Shown: one piece after another, positions 1 through 12,127 of the stretch
How the letters are laid out: each line of letters opens with the position of its first letter
How positions within the stretch are numbered: the stretch's first letter is position 1
NCBI GenBank assembly: GCA_019614645.1
Contig: JABWDB010000019.1
Span: 5,874,501 to 5,938,500, forward strand
Direction of reading: 5' to 3'
Source: Stratiolaelaps scimitus
Lineage: Eukaryota; Arthropoda; Arachnida; Mesostigmata; Laelapidae
Length of the DNA: 64,000 bases
Notes under the pieces: model-generated
What the model was told of the DNA's origin: nothing
What the model saw: only the letters and a program-made list of their open reading frames with translations
The model's database searches: none
Made by a program: the position numbers and the translations under genes

Positions 1-243
1 GGGATAGTAGATAAGGGACTCTTCATCGCAACCCCTTGACGAATGTCTATTAGATAGATGTGTGTTTGCTTCTGAACTATTATTAATAGCGAGAATGTCG
101 CCGTTATCGTCATCTTCGTTGGGGTGGCATTTTAACGAAAACTTTTCACCCACCCGGCAGTATCAGCAGTAATAGCAACAACATTGTAAACAAGGATTAC
201 CTAATATATTATACATGTGGTATTTTTAACGACATGGGATGTC

Positions 244-271
244 ATATATATATATGTGTGTATATATATAA
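244..271. repeat. (TA)n/(TG)n microsatellite
   Basis: Alternating TA and TG dinucleotides. It is a simple repeat typical of animal non-coding DNA and nothing else is visible in it. Confidence 0.9.
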
Positions 272-1006
272 TGTCTCGGTAATAGCGTGTGGGAGATGAC
301 AATAAATTGCGCTGAGGACGTATGTCACTCACGCGAGCCCGGCAGGTTGTCTATATTTCATCGTTTTCTCCCCTTAGCCCCTATCTGCCGGATCTCGTTA
401 TCGTCAAATAGTTACCATCCTGATCAGCGCCTGCTATTCGTCAGAAATCTCCCCGCCAAAATGAAAATACGGCAGAGTGTGAGGAATATCCGTTCTTTCC
501 TCAGTTCGTCTATGAACGCTCACCTCTAAACGCATATATCTATAGGTAAGTATATATTATGTATATGTGTTGTTATCATATGTGTGGGCCATAGCAACAT
601 GAACACCGTGAGTGAGTTGTCGATGCCAATCAATCGAACAACGCGGCAGATTGCCGATGCTTATCAACTAAGGATAACGTGTACTTTGCAAAGGCACCTC
701 CCCCGCCGAGCTCCCAAAGGAAAAGAAGGCTGTTAGGCCAGACAGGTTCTTCTTCCCTTCGTTCGGAGTATGAACGTGAATCTCTATTCCCCCTGTCACG
801 GGTGGGCCTTATGCTCCATCACAGCTTACAGCTTCATTTTTGTATCATATAAACATCGGATTGTCTTTTACGAACAGCGAACAAACGCAACGGGTCTCGC
901 TTCGGCTCTCGACGCGTGTTTGTCGCCACCGCAGTGTCTGTCTAACCCGTCTGCAACCGTGGCTCGGACCGGCCACGGACGATCTTGTTCCCGCTTGCCA
1001 CACGCC

Positions 1007-1036
1007 GGCCAGTCAGCCAGCCAGCCAGTCAGTCAG
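1007..1036. repeat. CAGC/CAGT tetranucleotide repeat
   Basis: Seven or so consecutive imperfect four-base units (CCAG, TCAG). Simple tandem repeat. Confidence 0.8.
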
Positions 1037-2000
1037 GAACGAAACTAGGCAGAAATGCATCTAGCGCTCCGCTCGCTCATGCTCGTAGTCGCCGCTGTAG
1101 CAATATGATCTCGTATGACTTTGAAGTGGCCTCCTCATTGCCGACAGGGGAGAAACGCAAGGCAAAGCAATAGAAATGCCACCCTGCCGCGTGCGCCCAA
1201 GACGATGAGATAGATGTTGGGTTGGAGCTTCGTTGCCAGCAGAGAGACAGCCACTGCAATTCAGTAACTTGAAAGCGCATCTAGCTGCCAACATGGTAGA
1301 CCCCCGACGTACGCTAGATGCAGAGTGAACTAGAGCGTGTTATATCGTACATGTCGGAGACAGGAGTAGTAGTAACATCTGGGGGACGGGACGGGACGAA
1401 TCTTGAAGGACAGCAGCCGCGCAAATGGCAGCCGTGGTAGCTATAGTGCTGCTGTTGTTGTTGTTGTGGCACACGTTGTAGTGGAACTGTCATAGTGTAA
1501 CAGCTAGACAGGCGTCACTACATAAGTAGGTACAATTTGCACAACGAGTTATGATAGGACTACTCGTCGTCGCTTGCCCGTTGTAGGCGGACGGAGGTCC
1601 TCGGGGGTCGGAGGGGTTGGAGGCTGCTCGAGGATGTCGTCGACGTCAACAGCGATGCGTTGGGAAGCTTCCGCGACGAGATGGCTCACAAGCAGGAGGA
1701 TGTGAGCGAGCTGAGTGAGCGTTCCCCCTACATTTGTTGGCGTTGTTTCTGGGGGGCACAGGCATCGTCGAGTGGATGAGAGCGGGCAAACAAGCGGGTG
1801 GGGTGGGGTGCGCTGGGCAGATAGGCCATGGAGACGCGTGCTAACAATTTATCACTTGGCAGACCACTACTACTGGCAGGCCTACTACGCCTTCGCGACG
1901 TCAAGTATGGGGGGTAACAGGACGTTCGGCGAAAGGCGGCTGACAAGAATAAGGGACTGGGCAGGACCCCGCCATGAAAGCTGAGCGGCAAGGGGAGAAA

Positions 2001-2036
2001 TAGAGAGAGGCGGAGAGACAGAGAGAGAGAGAGAGG
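2001..2036. repeat. (GA)n microsatellite
   Basis: GA-rich simple repeat. The Ser-Leu-rich open frame on the opposite strand (1728-2378) owes its length partly to this tract. Confidence 0.8.
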
Positions 2037-3258
2037 AACTAGGATGGAGCACATAACGTACGGGTGTATGTTGAGTGCAGATGGACGCGGCGGACAGATA
2101 GACAACGACGCGATGTCGCTAGGGGTAGTTACTGAGTTGCACGGTCTCTCTGTCGGCTGGTCGCTTGGCTGCCTGCTTGGTTGCTTAGTTGGCTTTGTTA
2201 GGCTGGGGTGGTCGGAGGTTGAATTAACTGGCCGCCCCTCTGACGTCGATCCGCCGACGGAGTGTAGTTCCTTCTCCTGCATTGCTAGTGGAACGCTGGA
2301 CAGAGCGCCCCGAGCGCTGACGGTCTGTTCGTTAAAGAGCCAGAGTATCATTCCCAGCCGCCGACGCTTGGTGCTCATGATTAAATCACAATCATGTTAC
2401 CACTGCTATCGCTAGCCAACGCGACGATGGCGTGGGCTTGAATGAGTGAGGCGGTGACACAGCAACAACCGGAGTGACGGGAGGAGAGTTTCCGACCGTC
2501 GGGTGCTGTTGGGTCCCTGTGACCCTGGGTGAGCTTACAGTTGTTGACAACAACGAGACACAATGACGGAAAAATAGAAGAGATCCCTTTAGGCCCCGGA
2601 AAATATAGGGATGCTTGTCGGTCGTTGCTAAATACATTATTATACCCTGAAAATGGTTTCTCGCGCCTCGCCACTGATTATCAACGAGAGTTGCGTTTGT
2701 GTATCACAGGGCTATAAGGGCTACAAATAGCTAGAACACAGTAAAACAAGAACTTCCGACCAAATACAGAAAACCCAATAATGAGAGTCTTAAGGAAACT
2801 CAGCGAGAGAAACACGACAACCTGGATACTCAAATTGGCATATTCATATCTACATCGTAAGTGACTTACCCTGATGCCGCCTGCAATCCCCACCCTGTTG
2901 TTCCAGTCCTCCCTGTTCAGCAGCCTGCTACCCGATTCGGTTGTTCTTCCTATCGTCGGCTATATCCTGCTTAATATTAACCGCTACACCGTTACCACCT
3001 CAATTATGAGCTATTGGGTAGAGATCCTCCTTCGTAAGTCGCCGCCGCTAGAGCTAGCTGATTCGCTAGCACGACAAACCAATGATAGTGACCCCGACGG
3101 AGGTAACCAAGCACCTGCGTACGTGCCGTCGCTCATTGTGGCGGGACCTGAGTGTGGGCGACAGCTCACGAGCCACCCGCTCGAGGCGTCACTTTAGACC
3201 TACAATGCAATGCAAGGGGGGGACACCGGCAGGCAAGCGACATGCAGATATGGTCGTA

Positions 3259-3295
3259 GGCGCCGAAGGTTCCGCCGCTGGGAACCTACGGCGCC
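3259..3295. repeat. GC-rich perfect-length hairpin
   Basis: The left arm (3259-3273) and right arm (3281-3295) are reverse complements over 15 positions with one mismatch. A 7-base loop separates them. The arms begin and end with GGCGCC. It is far stronger than chance hairpins of the surroundings. Function is unknown. Confidence 0.7.
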
Positions 3296-3299
3296 AGTT

Positions 3300-6200
3300 C
3301 CAAGCTGCCGAGCCTTATGCCATCACTTGTAACACGACCGCCCTCGAAGCAGCCCGCCAAAGACGCCCTTAGTGTACTCTAACAAACGAATGCGGTTGAC
3401 TTCCCGCCACGCCGCTGCCCCCACCAATCTACTGTCCACGTATGCGATGTTGGTAGCCGAAACGTTCGCCTGCTCGTGGACCAACGCGGGGTTGAGATCT
3501 TCGCCGGTGTCGAGTGTGCTGTGCTATGGCTGTCGTTGCCCCTGGCGTCCTAGCCTGTGTCCACGCGTCGAAGTGATTTCGAACGTGATCACGCCCGGCT
3601 CACGTTGCATTGAATCACATTCTTGTTGTTGTTATCATTATCATTGTTATTATTGCGACTGCTTGGTTATTATTGCGCCGTCGATTCTAGCGAACGAAAG
3701 GGGAAACGCTTCATAGGTGCGGCAGAGGAAGCCAAACAACATTTCTATAACAGTAGATGTACACCTAGGTACGTGTGTATAGAACTAATGTAATATAATA
3801 AATATGCCGGTCAGCGGAGCTCGTCCGATGGCTAATGGCCACGGCGGCCCCAGCAGCAGCGCAGCAACAGAATGTACTGCTTTATTATTAATAGACGTTG
3901 ATGATTAACCGATGTAATCTGTGAGTACTGCCTTGACTCTGCGACCATTTCTCAATGAATGGTTGTTACAAATGTCCGGCTATACGTTGCTCGTAAACCT
4001 ACAATTTAATTGGCCAGAAACGTATGAGGTGAACCCGATGGAACGCCTGGATGAGAATCTACGAGGTGTCCACATGTGTTCAGTACGATGCCACGGCTGG
4101 GACAGTGGTCGTCGTGCAGGCACGCGCAGACTAGGGAACGCTTCACTAGCGCCAGTCATAGCGTAGTTCAGGTCGCATTTGTGAAGGTTTGCTCTCGCGA
4201 TTTTGACCTTGGTGGGTGGCGCCAATTTTGCGGTTCTGCTGGTAATCGCTTCGGCACAAGGATTGATTTTTGCCTTGATTGGTAAGAGGAGAAATCCTTA
4301 GTCGCTGGCTGGTGGGGACAATCGGTCTTCGATTACTTTAACGACACATCTCTGATTCTGCACTGAATTTCCTTGTCCACTTCAGCGAAGGCCGTCCCAC
4401 TCGGCCCAAGACGTATGCCGTTGACATGATCATCAATATATGTAAACTATTCGAGCTGCCTCCGTGGATCTTCTTGTCCTCCGTCATTAAGGCGGGTAGC
4501 GACATCGGTCTGGTTCATGTTTGTTGTTTCACGTATGTCGTCCATTCCTGGCCATGGTTCTCGCTTGAACCCACGCCGCCGTCCAATAGTAAATGTCAGG
4601 CTAAAATTAAACTTCATAAATTATATCGGTTGGCGGCAGTGCACTGCAAGCGAGGGGCTGGTACGAGAGGACAGGAGGCGGGAGCCATGCGGCAACTGGA
4701 TACTGTGTCCTAATGAATACCACAGAATCTATGAGGCTTCGAGTGGCGCGTTCGCAGTGGTAGCCCACGAGCACCCGAGGTTGCTGAGTAAATACGCTCC
4801 GTGGGAGCTCCCAGCTCAGCAACTGGCACAACCGCAGGTGCGGTTCGATTGCTCTGCCCGATTATAGATCCGTCGGCCGCGTGTGTCCCACCGCTGGGCC
4901 GGGCTCGTTGCTGGTTTCCGAGCAGGTCGATCTAACCTGACCCTTGAGATGAATTCGTCGAATCGTCGAGAAGCAGTATTCGCTCATTGATAATTGTTTG
5001 CTGTGAATTATTATTATGATTATTATTTGAATAACAAATATAAACCACCGATCTGCTAGGTGTGTCGCATTTTTCCATCGTATCTCTCGCAAGTATCCGT
5101 ACGAGCAGCGGAAACAAACACATGAGTTCGGTAGCATGAAACTATCGTTTCGTAGGGAATACCTGAACGTGGCCATTGTCTGTGCCAGGGCGAGATATGC
5201 ATGTCTTATCGATCGGAGAACACTGGCGGCTGGAATCGGATAGAGAAAAAGGTTCCCGAGATGGAACGCGAGCATGGATGGAGCTTAGATTATACAGAAA
5301 AAAAGCTGGCCGTGTGTTCGAGTTGGACTGGGCTGAGGTTTTTGGCATCGAACATCGGGAGTTCGCTGCTCTTGAAGAAGGAGGAGATTCTTGAAAGCGT
5401 TCTTCGAGGCGAGGGGATAAAGGACGCCCTTGGAGCTGATCACTCCCATTCGATTCCCGTGGGAGTCGTTGCTTTCGCGGTTGAGAGCCCGTTTGAGCAC
5501 GTAGTGTCGTGGTGAATCAGACATCGCGCATGCGGAAGGCCAGAGTGGAGCGTGATATATTTGTCTTGTTGTGGGTTTGCGTCGGTTAGTTTAGTTATTA
5601 GTGGTGTTATTATTTTATTTATCGGCAGGTGCGCAGTCCCTTTTCAAAATGTTCTTCGAGCCGTACAGAACTCTTGTGAGCAACTTCTATGTTGGCGTTC
5701 GTTATTGTTGTCTGTATTAATAACAAGGCCTTGTGGAAGACAACTGCGTGCCAATGGCGTCCAGGCAACAATGAACGGTTGGAATTAGCGAATGATGCGA
5801 TGGAAATTCAGTCCGTCACGATTCGGGTCACGAGGTCCGTGTGTGGAAATCCAGGAGTCAACGATTGTCTACGATTGTTCGAAGTGATTTTGTGCTCGTT
5901 GCCCGTTACATTATATTGCTACCATAAGCTAAGCAGAGCTTTCCAGCGGATTTTCCCCATACAAATGTAAAGATAGATACAAATCTTTCTCTCATTAGTT
6001 ATCCGTTACGAATTTTCAAGAGCGTCGTGCGCCCCATACAACTCTAAGGTACAAGCGAGTCCCGCCCAAACGTGCAAAAGGCTCGAAGACCCTAAGCTTG
6101 AGCATTGAGTTGGAAAGACGCATGACACTTAGTTAGTTCACAAGGAAATCGCCGCAGGCTTGACTGAATTAGGACCGTTTGCCCTTGCTTCGGTGAGTCT

Positions 6201-6370
6201 TTCCTAATTTCGTTTATATATGTCGCTAACAAAACTCTACGATCTACCACCACCCGTGCATATACATGTATGTGCGTGCATAGGATTGCCGAGACAAATT
6301 CAAACGCACAAACGGTGAGACTGTGAATCACTAAGATATACGATGGGTATCAGAACTGAGTCGGGCTAGA
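3300..6370. other. No supportable gene in this stretch
   Basis: Moderate-GC DNA with many short, mutually overlapping open frames on both strands. The only one worth naming is 5201-5515 (+), listed separately. Possible AATAAA-like sites occur near 3797. I recognise no domain, RNA gene or mobile element. Confidence 0.45.
5201..5515 (+). CDS. Weak candidate open frame, unknown protein of 104 aa
   Basis: An ATG-initiated frame of 104 codons with a mixed, charged composition and a run of Lys/Glu in the middle. I do not recognise it. The start context is poor (T at -3). A second frame on the same strand (from 5176) and one on the opposite strand (5285-5524, ATG start) look equally protein-like. 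Purine bias at codon position 1 is about the same as at position 3, which argues against real coding. It may be non-coding DNA. Confidence 0.12.
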   Translation: MSYRSENTGGWNRIEKKVPEMEREHGWSLDYTEKKLAVCSSWTGLRFLASNIGSSLLLKKEEILESVLRGEGIKDALGADHSHSIPVGVVAFAVESPFEHVVSW

Positions 6371-6640
6371 ATGGACGTAAACGAGGATCGCCCGCGTAGC
6401 AGTGGCTCTTTCAAGCCTTTGCTTGCTCCTGACATCGAGGCGATGCGTTATTGTAATGTTATCCTGTTAGGGGAACAGGATTCTTACTGTATGAGTTCAG
6501 TTGCCTGGCTTAGAAACTCACTACTCTCATACAATTCAAGTAAAGGGGGTTTAGGTTGGAACGAAGAGCCTTGGACAGCATCAGACCGTCCACACGATCG
6601 GATAAAGATGCTGACAGTACGCCGTGCAGAAATGGTGTGA
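6371..6640 (+). CDS. Weak candidate small open frame of 89 aa
   Basis: It starts with ATG in a strong context (A at -3, G at +4). It encodes an 89-residue protein with an acidic start (MDVNEDRP) and no recognised motif, signal peptide or membrane segment. More than half of codons begin with a purine, which is mildly coding-like. No splice sites frame it convincingly and no neighbours suggest a role. It could be a small gene, one exon, or chance. Confidence 0.15.
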   Translation: MDVNEDRPRSSGSFKPLLAPDIEAMRYCNVILLGEQDSYCMSSVAWLRNSLLSYNSSKGGLGWNEEPWTASDRPHDRIKMLTVRRAEMV

Positions 6641-7306
6641 ATGGATGCTATGATCATTATTCATTTGACTGAATTAGGAAATAATTCCGTCAAGATTATT
6701 ATTGAAATATTTTCGTCAAGCATACAGTTATGTAGATAGTGCAGGAACGGCCTAAATTCAGGGAGGGATTCCCAATGACTGACGTCCTTGTAAATTTGAT
6801 TGCTATTATAGTCGCATGGCCTGCGACAGTTTGAGGAGATAAATAAATATAGTGTATCATGTGGACGATTCCAACAAACTCTTATTGTAACGAGCGCTCG
6901 GATCCGAACCAGAGCAGCAATCTCGCGCAAGGAAGGTCGTTCGGCATGACAATGGATGGATAGTTTTATCTTCTCTCTGATACTCGGCAGGACGGTTTGC
7001 TCGCGAGGCCGTTACGCAGATGCGTGCGCATTCAGGTGTCTTCAGATTGTTTTCGCCCATATGGCATCGTCCATCTAGCGACGAATGATGCCCGGGCACC
7101 CTTGACGCTGTGCGGCGCGATGGCGTTGTCCTCCAGAGCGACAGGAGGCGGCGACGATCGAGCTATCATAAATGAAACGAGATGAAGAGACAAACAGCTA
7201 AATGAAGGTGACGCAGTGAAATGCGTCGAAAAGCTAACCCGGCGCAGTGCAGCTAGCGGGTAGGTAGACGGGCTCTACAAGGCGCACGAGAAACACTGCG
7301 CGAACG

Positions 7307-7456
7307 CTACCCGAGGGTCCGACGGCTGCCGGTAGCGGGCCCGCTTCGGATCGCGCCATGACCCCGTCGATACTCCCCGCCAAGGAAGAGGCACGGCGCC
7401 GGCCGCTCGTATCTTCCCGTTTTCGTTTCTTCGCCGGCCTCCACCTCGGTGAGATA
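7307..7456 (-). CDS. Candidate terminal exon, unknown protein
   Basis: Read on the minus strand, a pyrimidine-rich acceptor (TTTATTCCATTCTCAG) ends just before 7456. It is followed in phase 0 by 49 open codons and a TAG. The peptide starts YLTEVEAGEETKTGRYERP, has high GC at codon position 3 and many purine-first codons. A possible donor (GG|GTAGCG) overlaps the stop, so it could also be internal. The plus strand offers a rival: an ATG at 7359 followed by about 30 open codons and a donor at 7449. At most one is likely right. No homology is recognised. Confidence 0.22.
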   Translation of the reverse strand, partial: YLTEVEAGEETKTGRYERPAPCLFLGGEYRRGHGAIRSGPATGSRRTLG

Positions 7457-7970
7457 CTGAGAATGGAATAAACAATAGGTGGTGGCAGGGGACAGGGCGG
7501 ATGCAAGGCGGCGGCGTCGGCGCAAACGAACGTTTTTTTTTGTGCTTCAGTCCCGTAGTGACTCTAGTTGTATTGCAGTAGTCGGCGTAGTTTTGGGGAA
7601 AAAAAACCCGTTGCGAGTCGTCGATCTGCGCTCACGCCGACGCACACCTCGCGAGCGTCTGCCTTTGCTCTCCCGAGGAAGTAACCTGCAAACATAGGGA
7701 GATAGATGGTGGAGAAGAAGACTACCATCGCGGGAGGATTGAACGAAAGTCGGTTGAACGGGCAGTCGGAGTGAACGGGTCTTAGAAATCGATGCTGTTT
7801 TGCATGTCAAGGCGGCACGGGCGACAAGGGCAGGAAGGTAGCTGCAGTAGTGAAAAAGCAGTAAGGAGGGTGGAAAACAGCGAAAGAAGAGGTTGAACGA
7901 GAGGGAGAGCTCTTCAACGAATAGGCGGAGACAGTGATGAAGGGTGCTTCTAGATCAAGTCCAATGAGTG

Positions 7971-8006
7971 CTACACATACACACACACACAAACAGACAC
8001 ACATAC
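7971..8006. repeat. (CA)n microsatellite
   Basis: Imperfect CA dinucleotide repeat. Confidence 0.85.
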
Positions 8007-8739
8007 GGTACACATTGGAGCTGGCGTGCGATCAAAGCGATCAGCGCTTTCTTCTGCTGGCCGATGAACGCGTTTTGTGCAAGTCGAACGAGGTGTCAAG
8101 GTGGCATGCCTTCTGAGTGCTCATGTGCTGCGTGTTTCGTACGAGAGTGGGTGTATTGGAATAATCTGCAATCCACTACGCGCTCTCGTTGACAGAAACA
8201 GCAGAGCAACTAAAGTGTAAGAGGTGAGGGCAGATAGAGGGAGAAATATGCAGGTGGCGAAACGGCAATAACTTCGAGAGTATTAAAGGTCGGGTGATAT
8301 TGTATTCAGAGAACCGTTCGAGGCGTCGTAGATACATAAATACCACTATGAATCCGTGCATGGTTTGATTCCTTTCGGCATATACATACACCGAGCAAAC
8401 AGAAAATGTCCAGTAAAAGTTCTCTTGCAGAACTGTAAGCCTCTGCTTAAGCTCCCGTTAGCTCTGCAAGATTCTAAATGACGTTTGCTGTCCTCTGAGA
8501 TAACAAACCTCTGCTTGATTTTGCTTTCTCTTTTAAAAAACACCTGCCACCCAGACATATATTTTTGCGGAAAAAAAGGCCCCAAAAAGCACTCAGCGTT
8601 GCCGTCGAAACGGTCACACTTAGTTAGTCTCCTGTGGGGAACTGTTGAAAAGACGGTGTTCGAGAAATGTAGAGTTTACAACGAGAACAATATCAATTTC
8701 GTGTTCACGGACATGTTCACGTCCGAAGAATAAATATTG

Positions 8740-10240
8740 TGCTAGAAGGACTGCTCGTTCCCTGCCACTGAGGTAACAGTGACGATAGGGGCGAGCGGCT
8801 TCAAACGATTCCTGTGGACACCCCCACCTCGTTCGTTTACCCCACAACCCCCGCCTATCCTCAGCCAACCAACATATTCCACTCGCATATTGCGTTTTTC
8901 AGTAGCGATTTCCATCGTGCTCACCGCGCATTTCCAACGGGTGAACGCGCAATGGAAGGTAGAGCTGGACTTGACCCCCTACCAGCGTTGCATATTCCCT
9001 CTGCGCCGTTGGTGTCCACTGGCGCATACTGGTTCTCGAACGCGAACAAGTTCTGCAGTCGTAGCTCTCCAGGCTGGAGCAGGGAAAGGGGCGCGTAAAA
9101 GCTTTTCGTTGCAACGAAAATCCAGCACCGCCGACGGCAGCGGCGTTTCGAAACGAGAGACGATAGGGTGCCTATAACCGACGCCTAGTTCATGGAGGAA
9201 GTCTATAGAGCGGCTTTGAATCTCGGAGAGTGTCTACAGCTTTGACGAGAGGAGAGCATTACCTCGAGGTGCGGAAGCCATGTTTGCACAGCTTGTCAGA
9301 CGTAGGCGATCTTGTTTTATGGCGAAGCGTTGACGTGCCTACTACATCATGGCCGGGTACGGTCGGTGGTGGGCTCGTGTTTTTTTTGTGAAGGAAGACT
9401 GCTGAACGAGCCGGCCTGCGTCCGGGGGACGGCAGCATATTGAGATGTAATCACGTTCCCAGGCAGTCGAGGTGAAATAACATGTCCATCGATCAGTTGG
9501 TGAAAGTTCATCGAACGGAACGACGGATTAGTAGTGTATGCAATTACGACGACATCGTCCACCATCACATAGACCAGCGCATTATAGGTGTCGCGTCGGG
9601 TTGTGGAAATGCTTGAGGGTACCGGTAGGCATCTCCGACCTGTGAGCATTTTATATCGAACGAATTCTGCACAGTTAAATAATGGACTAGTCGGTTCTTG
9701 CATCTGTATCTATCATATATATCTACCTATTCCGTCTTATAAGTAATATGAATTTATTTGGCCAGAGCTGATGCCCGTACACATTTGCAGCACAAACCAT
9801 ATCAGCTGCATGGTTGGACAAGGAATAATACACGACATGGCGTGATAATAGCGTGGATAGTGATTCATGGCTAGCTATTTCTCATCTCTAATCTTCTTAG
9901 TCTATGGTCGAAGCTGAAATATATTTGATCGAATCAATTAATTTTTTCAGCGTGTTAGTCCGTGTATGCGTATTAGGAAACTGAACGTCCCCACCGGTAA
10001 TCGTATCGTTATCGGCCGCGTCCTCTGTTTACTAAAAAGTGTTGACATTTACAACGTTTCTGCTGTTTCCTACCGAATGCATTATTATGTTGGCGGAGAC
10101 CCTGAAGCTTCGTGAAGTTTCGTTGAGACAGAAACCGTAGAGTGGCAGGCTCGTCGCGTGGTATATTTGTTGAGAGGGAAAATCGCTCCCCGCTCCTCGG
10201 CCTCTGGGGGGTATGTTGGCGCCATATTGCCTACGTTGCG
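8740..10240. other. No supportable gene in this stretch
   Basis: Short open frames only, on both strands, none with a recognised domain. An AATAAA-like site overlaps the end of an 82-codon frame at about 8730 on the plus strand. The segment 9700-10130 is AT-richer and empty. Confidence 0.45.
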
Positions 10241-10241
10241 T

Positions 10242-10661
10242 TCAGTGTATATTCGGGGTGGTGGTCGACGAGGTCTGGTCAGTGTCCACTTCTGGCGACG
10301 GCCGTGAACCTCCTGTGGATGCAGCTACCCCCCGCCCCCCCCGGCCGAATGGCTTTGCCTGCACGCAACAACTGCGAGCAGGCATCGGCATGGCACCGCG
10401 TTCGGGTGTTATGTTAGGTTGGAGTGTAGAGTGCGAATGCGCGGGGGAGCTGGATGGGCAACAGTGCTGCCCCAAGATGGAACCGCTGCCACATCGGCTT
10501 TCGCCTCCCCCTATTCTCCTTCCTCTTGCCTGCCCAAAAGGATGGCCTCCGGTCCGGCCGAGGCCCGGCTTGTTTAGGGCCTGCGGTACGGGAGCCATCT
10601 GTTTGGGGTCATAAAATCGGGGCTTAATGCCCTCACAGTTCCGTGGCAGCACCGAGTTCCG
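10242..10661 (-). CDS. Candidate 3'-terminal coding exon, low-complexity tail
   Basis: On the minus strand a strong acceptor (pyrimidine-rich, ending GCGTTTCAG) lies immediately before 10661. It is followed in phase 0 by 139 open codons and a TGA. The peptide is rich in Gly, Ser, Pro and Thr, and ends in a Thr-rich tail before the stop. This composition is typical of disordered C-terminal tails of regulatory proteins, but no domain is seen. Open frames also cross the region on the plus strand, because the whole block is GC-rich and stop-poor. The upstream exons, if any, are not identified. Confidence 0.22.
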   Translation of the reverse strand, partial: RNSVLPRNCEGIKPRFYDPKQMAPVPQALNKPGLGRTGGHPFGQARGRRIGGGESRCGSGSILGQHCCPSSSPAHSHSTLQPNITPERGAMPMPARSCCVQAKPFGRGGRGVAASTGGSRPSPEVDTDQTSSTTTPNIH

Positions 10662-10761
10662 CTGAAACGCAGGGGGCTGGCGAACGGGGATAGCTAGATG
10701 GTCGGCTAGTCGGAGCCAGCGAGAGAGAGATAGCAATGGCAGCTCTGGTAATGCGTGAGAG

Positions 10762-10789
10762 GCGCGCGCGCACACAGACACACACACGA
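10762..10789. repeat. (GC)n/(CA)n compound repeat
   Basis: A GCGCGCGC run passes into a CA repeat. Alternating purine-pyrimidine throughout. Confidence 0.8.
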
Positions 10790-10970
10790 AACGAGCCGAG
10801 CTGGGTCGACGAGAACGTACAAACACTGCCGTTGTACGTTTGGCAGGTCACTCTGCCGCAGTTAACATCAATACAATGGCAGTGATTGCAGGAAAGAAGA
10901 ACAAGTGGAAGATTCATTGAGTCAACGCCGACGGCGACGGTGGCGGACACTGATGCGGACGGCACTATTG

Positions 10971-11008
10971 TTCTCTCTCTCTATCTCTCCCTCTTTCTCT
11001 CTCTCTAT
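10971..11008. repeat. (CT)n microsatellite
   Basis: Imperfect CT repeat, about 38 bases. Confidence 0.85.
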
Positions 11009-11403
11009 TGGTCTTGTTCGACACCACTCAGCCGGGCCCCTTGCTCCATCAACGACGGGATTCTTCGGACAACAAACTATCGTAATTGTGTTACCCGTTC
11101 GTACGAGTCCATCCACGAGCGTTGATGACGCCGCGTACTCGATACAATCTTAATCGGAGTTCATTAACTGGCAATACATTTTGATGAGTTCGTCCTCAGA
11201 ATACGAAGCCGTCATCGCCGAGCACCTTATAAGCATGCGCGTTCAATTAATGGGCCTACTTGAGCCAGATTACAGACATAGGATTGAGGCAAGGAGTGTA
11301 CATGAAATGAAAATGATATAGTGGGCAGTTAACATATTATAGATGCTGTTTTAACTAGGACTACTTGTTCTTGACTATAACCCCAATTACTCTTGCCGTT
11401 GGC

Positions 11404-11430
11404 CTATATATATATATATATATATTTATA
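11404..11430. repeat. (TA)n microsatellite
   Basis: Pure TA repeat lying about 60 bp before the mariner element. Confidence 0.85.
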
Positions 11431-11488
11431 GGACTTAGCCTCAGTATCTGTTTTTTTCTGCCACGAATTGGCCAACGTCATACATATA

Positions 11489-11516
11489 TTAGGCTGACCC
11501 AAAAAAACGGCACTGC
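11489..11516 (+). repeat. Mariner left terminal inverted repeat
   Basis: Starts TTAGGCTGACC after a TA dinucleotide. It matches the reverse complement of 12128-12155 at most positions. Confidence 0.85.
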
Positions 11517-11664
11517 TATCGTCTTGCGCCGTGCTGATATTATTGGCCGGTTTAAGTTCAAATTTGGCGGGTAGCGAGACACTACAATGAGCAAGTAGGC
11601 GGCGCGAAAACCGCTAGCATTCGGCTTTCGTTGGGCGTTCGAAATAGCAACCGGTCTCTCAAAC

Positions 11665-12100
11665 TTGCATTCTCAGAAGGAAAGTGTCAGATTTATGTTT
11701 CAAGAGAAGAAATGTCCAGCTGAAATCTATCGACGGTTGGTTAGTGTGCACGGCCATAATGCCCTAAGTCGACGACAAGTCTTCCAATGGTGTGCACAGT
11801 TTAGGCAAGGCGACTGGGACATCAATGAACATCGAGGGCGCCCATCCGTTCCCGAATCTCAATTCGACGAATGGATCGAAATGATCGAACGAGCTTTTAA
11901 GTAAAGTAGAGCTTGGTCATTGACGGCCTTGTCGGCTGAAATTGCCTCGTGAAACATGCCGTTAAATTATTAAAAACGATCTGAGGATGCAGAAAAGGAA
12001 TGCAAAATTGGTCCCTTCTCAACTGGTCCTGACCAACTAAAAATGCGTGAGGAGTGTTCGCGAGAGAATTTGAAGATATATAGGCAGCAAGTGTCGCTTA
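11665..12100 (+). pseudogene. Mariner transposase remnant (N-terminal half)
   Basis: The frame 11665-11904 encodes the helix-turn-helix region of a mariner transposase: the order is KCPAEIYRRLVSVHG, then RRQVFQWCAQFRQGDWD, then HRGRPSV, the usual arrangement of the paired-like DNA-binding domain. It lacks an upstream ATG at the true start and stops at 11902. A second piece (about 11969-12040) in another frame contains NDLRMQKRNAKLVPSQL, matching the linker region with the WVPHxL motif in degenerate form. A third scrap (MREECSRENLKIY, near 12043) follows. No catalytic aspartates remain. It is a dead, deleted gene. Confidence 0.85.
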
Positions 12101-12127
12101 GAACATATCTTTGCGGTGCACAAGACA

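Larger units (their letters stand above)
1..2870. other. No supportable gene; simple repeats and short open frames
   Basis: Only short open frames occur, on both strands and overlapping each other. A good splice donor (GTAAGT) sits at 545, but the open frame before it (287-529) has already stopped, so it could at best end a non-coding exon. Simple repeats are present: CAGC/CAGT tetranucleotides at about 1007-1036, GTT repeats at about 1448-1467 and a GA-rich tract at about 2001-2036. I see no recognisable domain. Confidence 0.5.

Noticed and set aside
287..529. A frame containing LFVRNLPAKM, like the RNP2 motif of an RRM domain
   Set aside because: The rest of an RRM (RNP1, spacing, fold pattern) is absent and the frame stops within 25 residues.
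1728..2378. 216-codon Ser/Leu-rich minus-strand frame
   Set aside because: Part of it is translation of GA/CT simple repeats; no ATG-to-domain structure and no splice sites in agreement.
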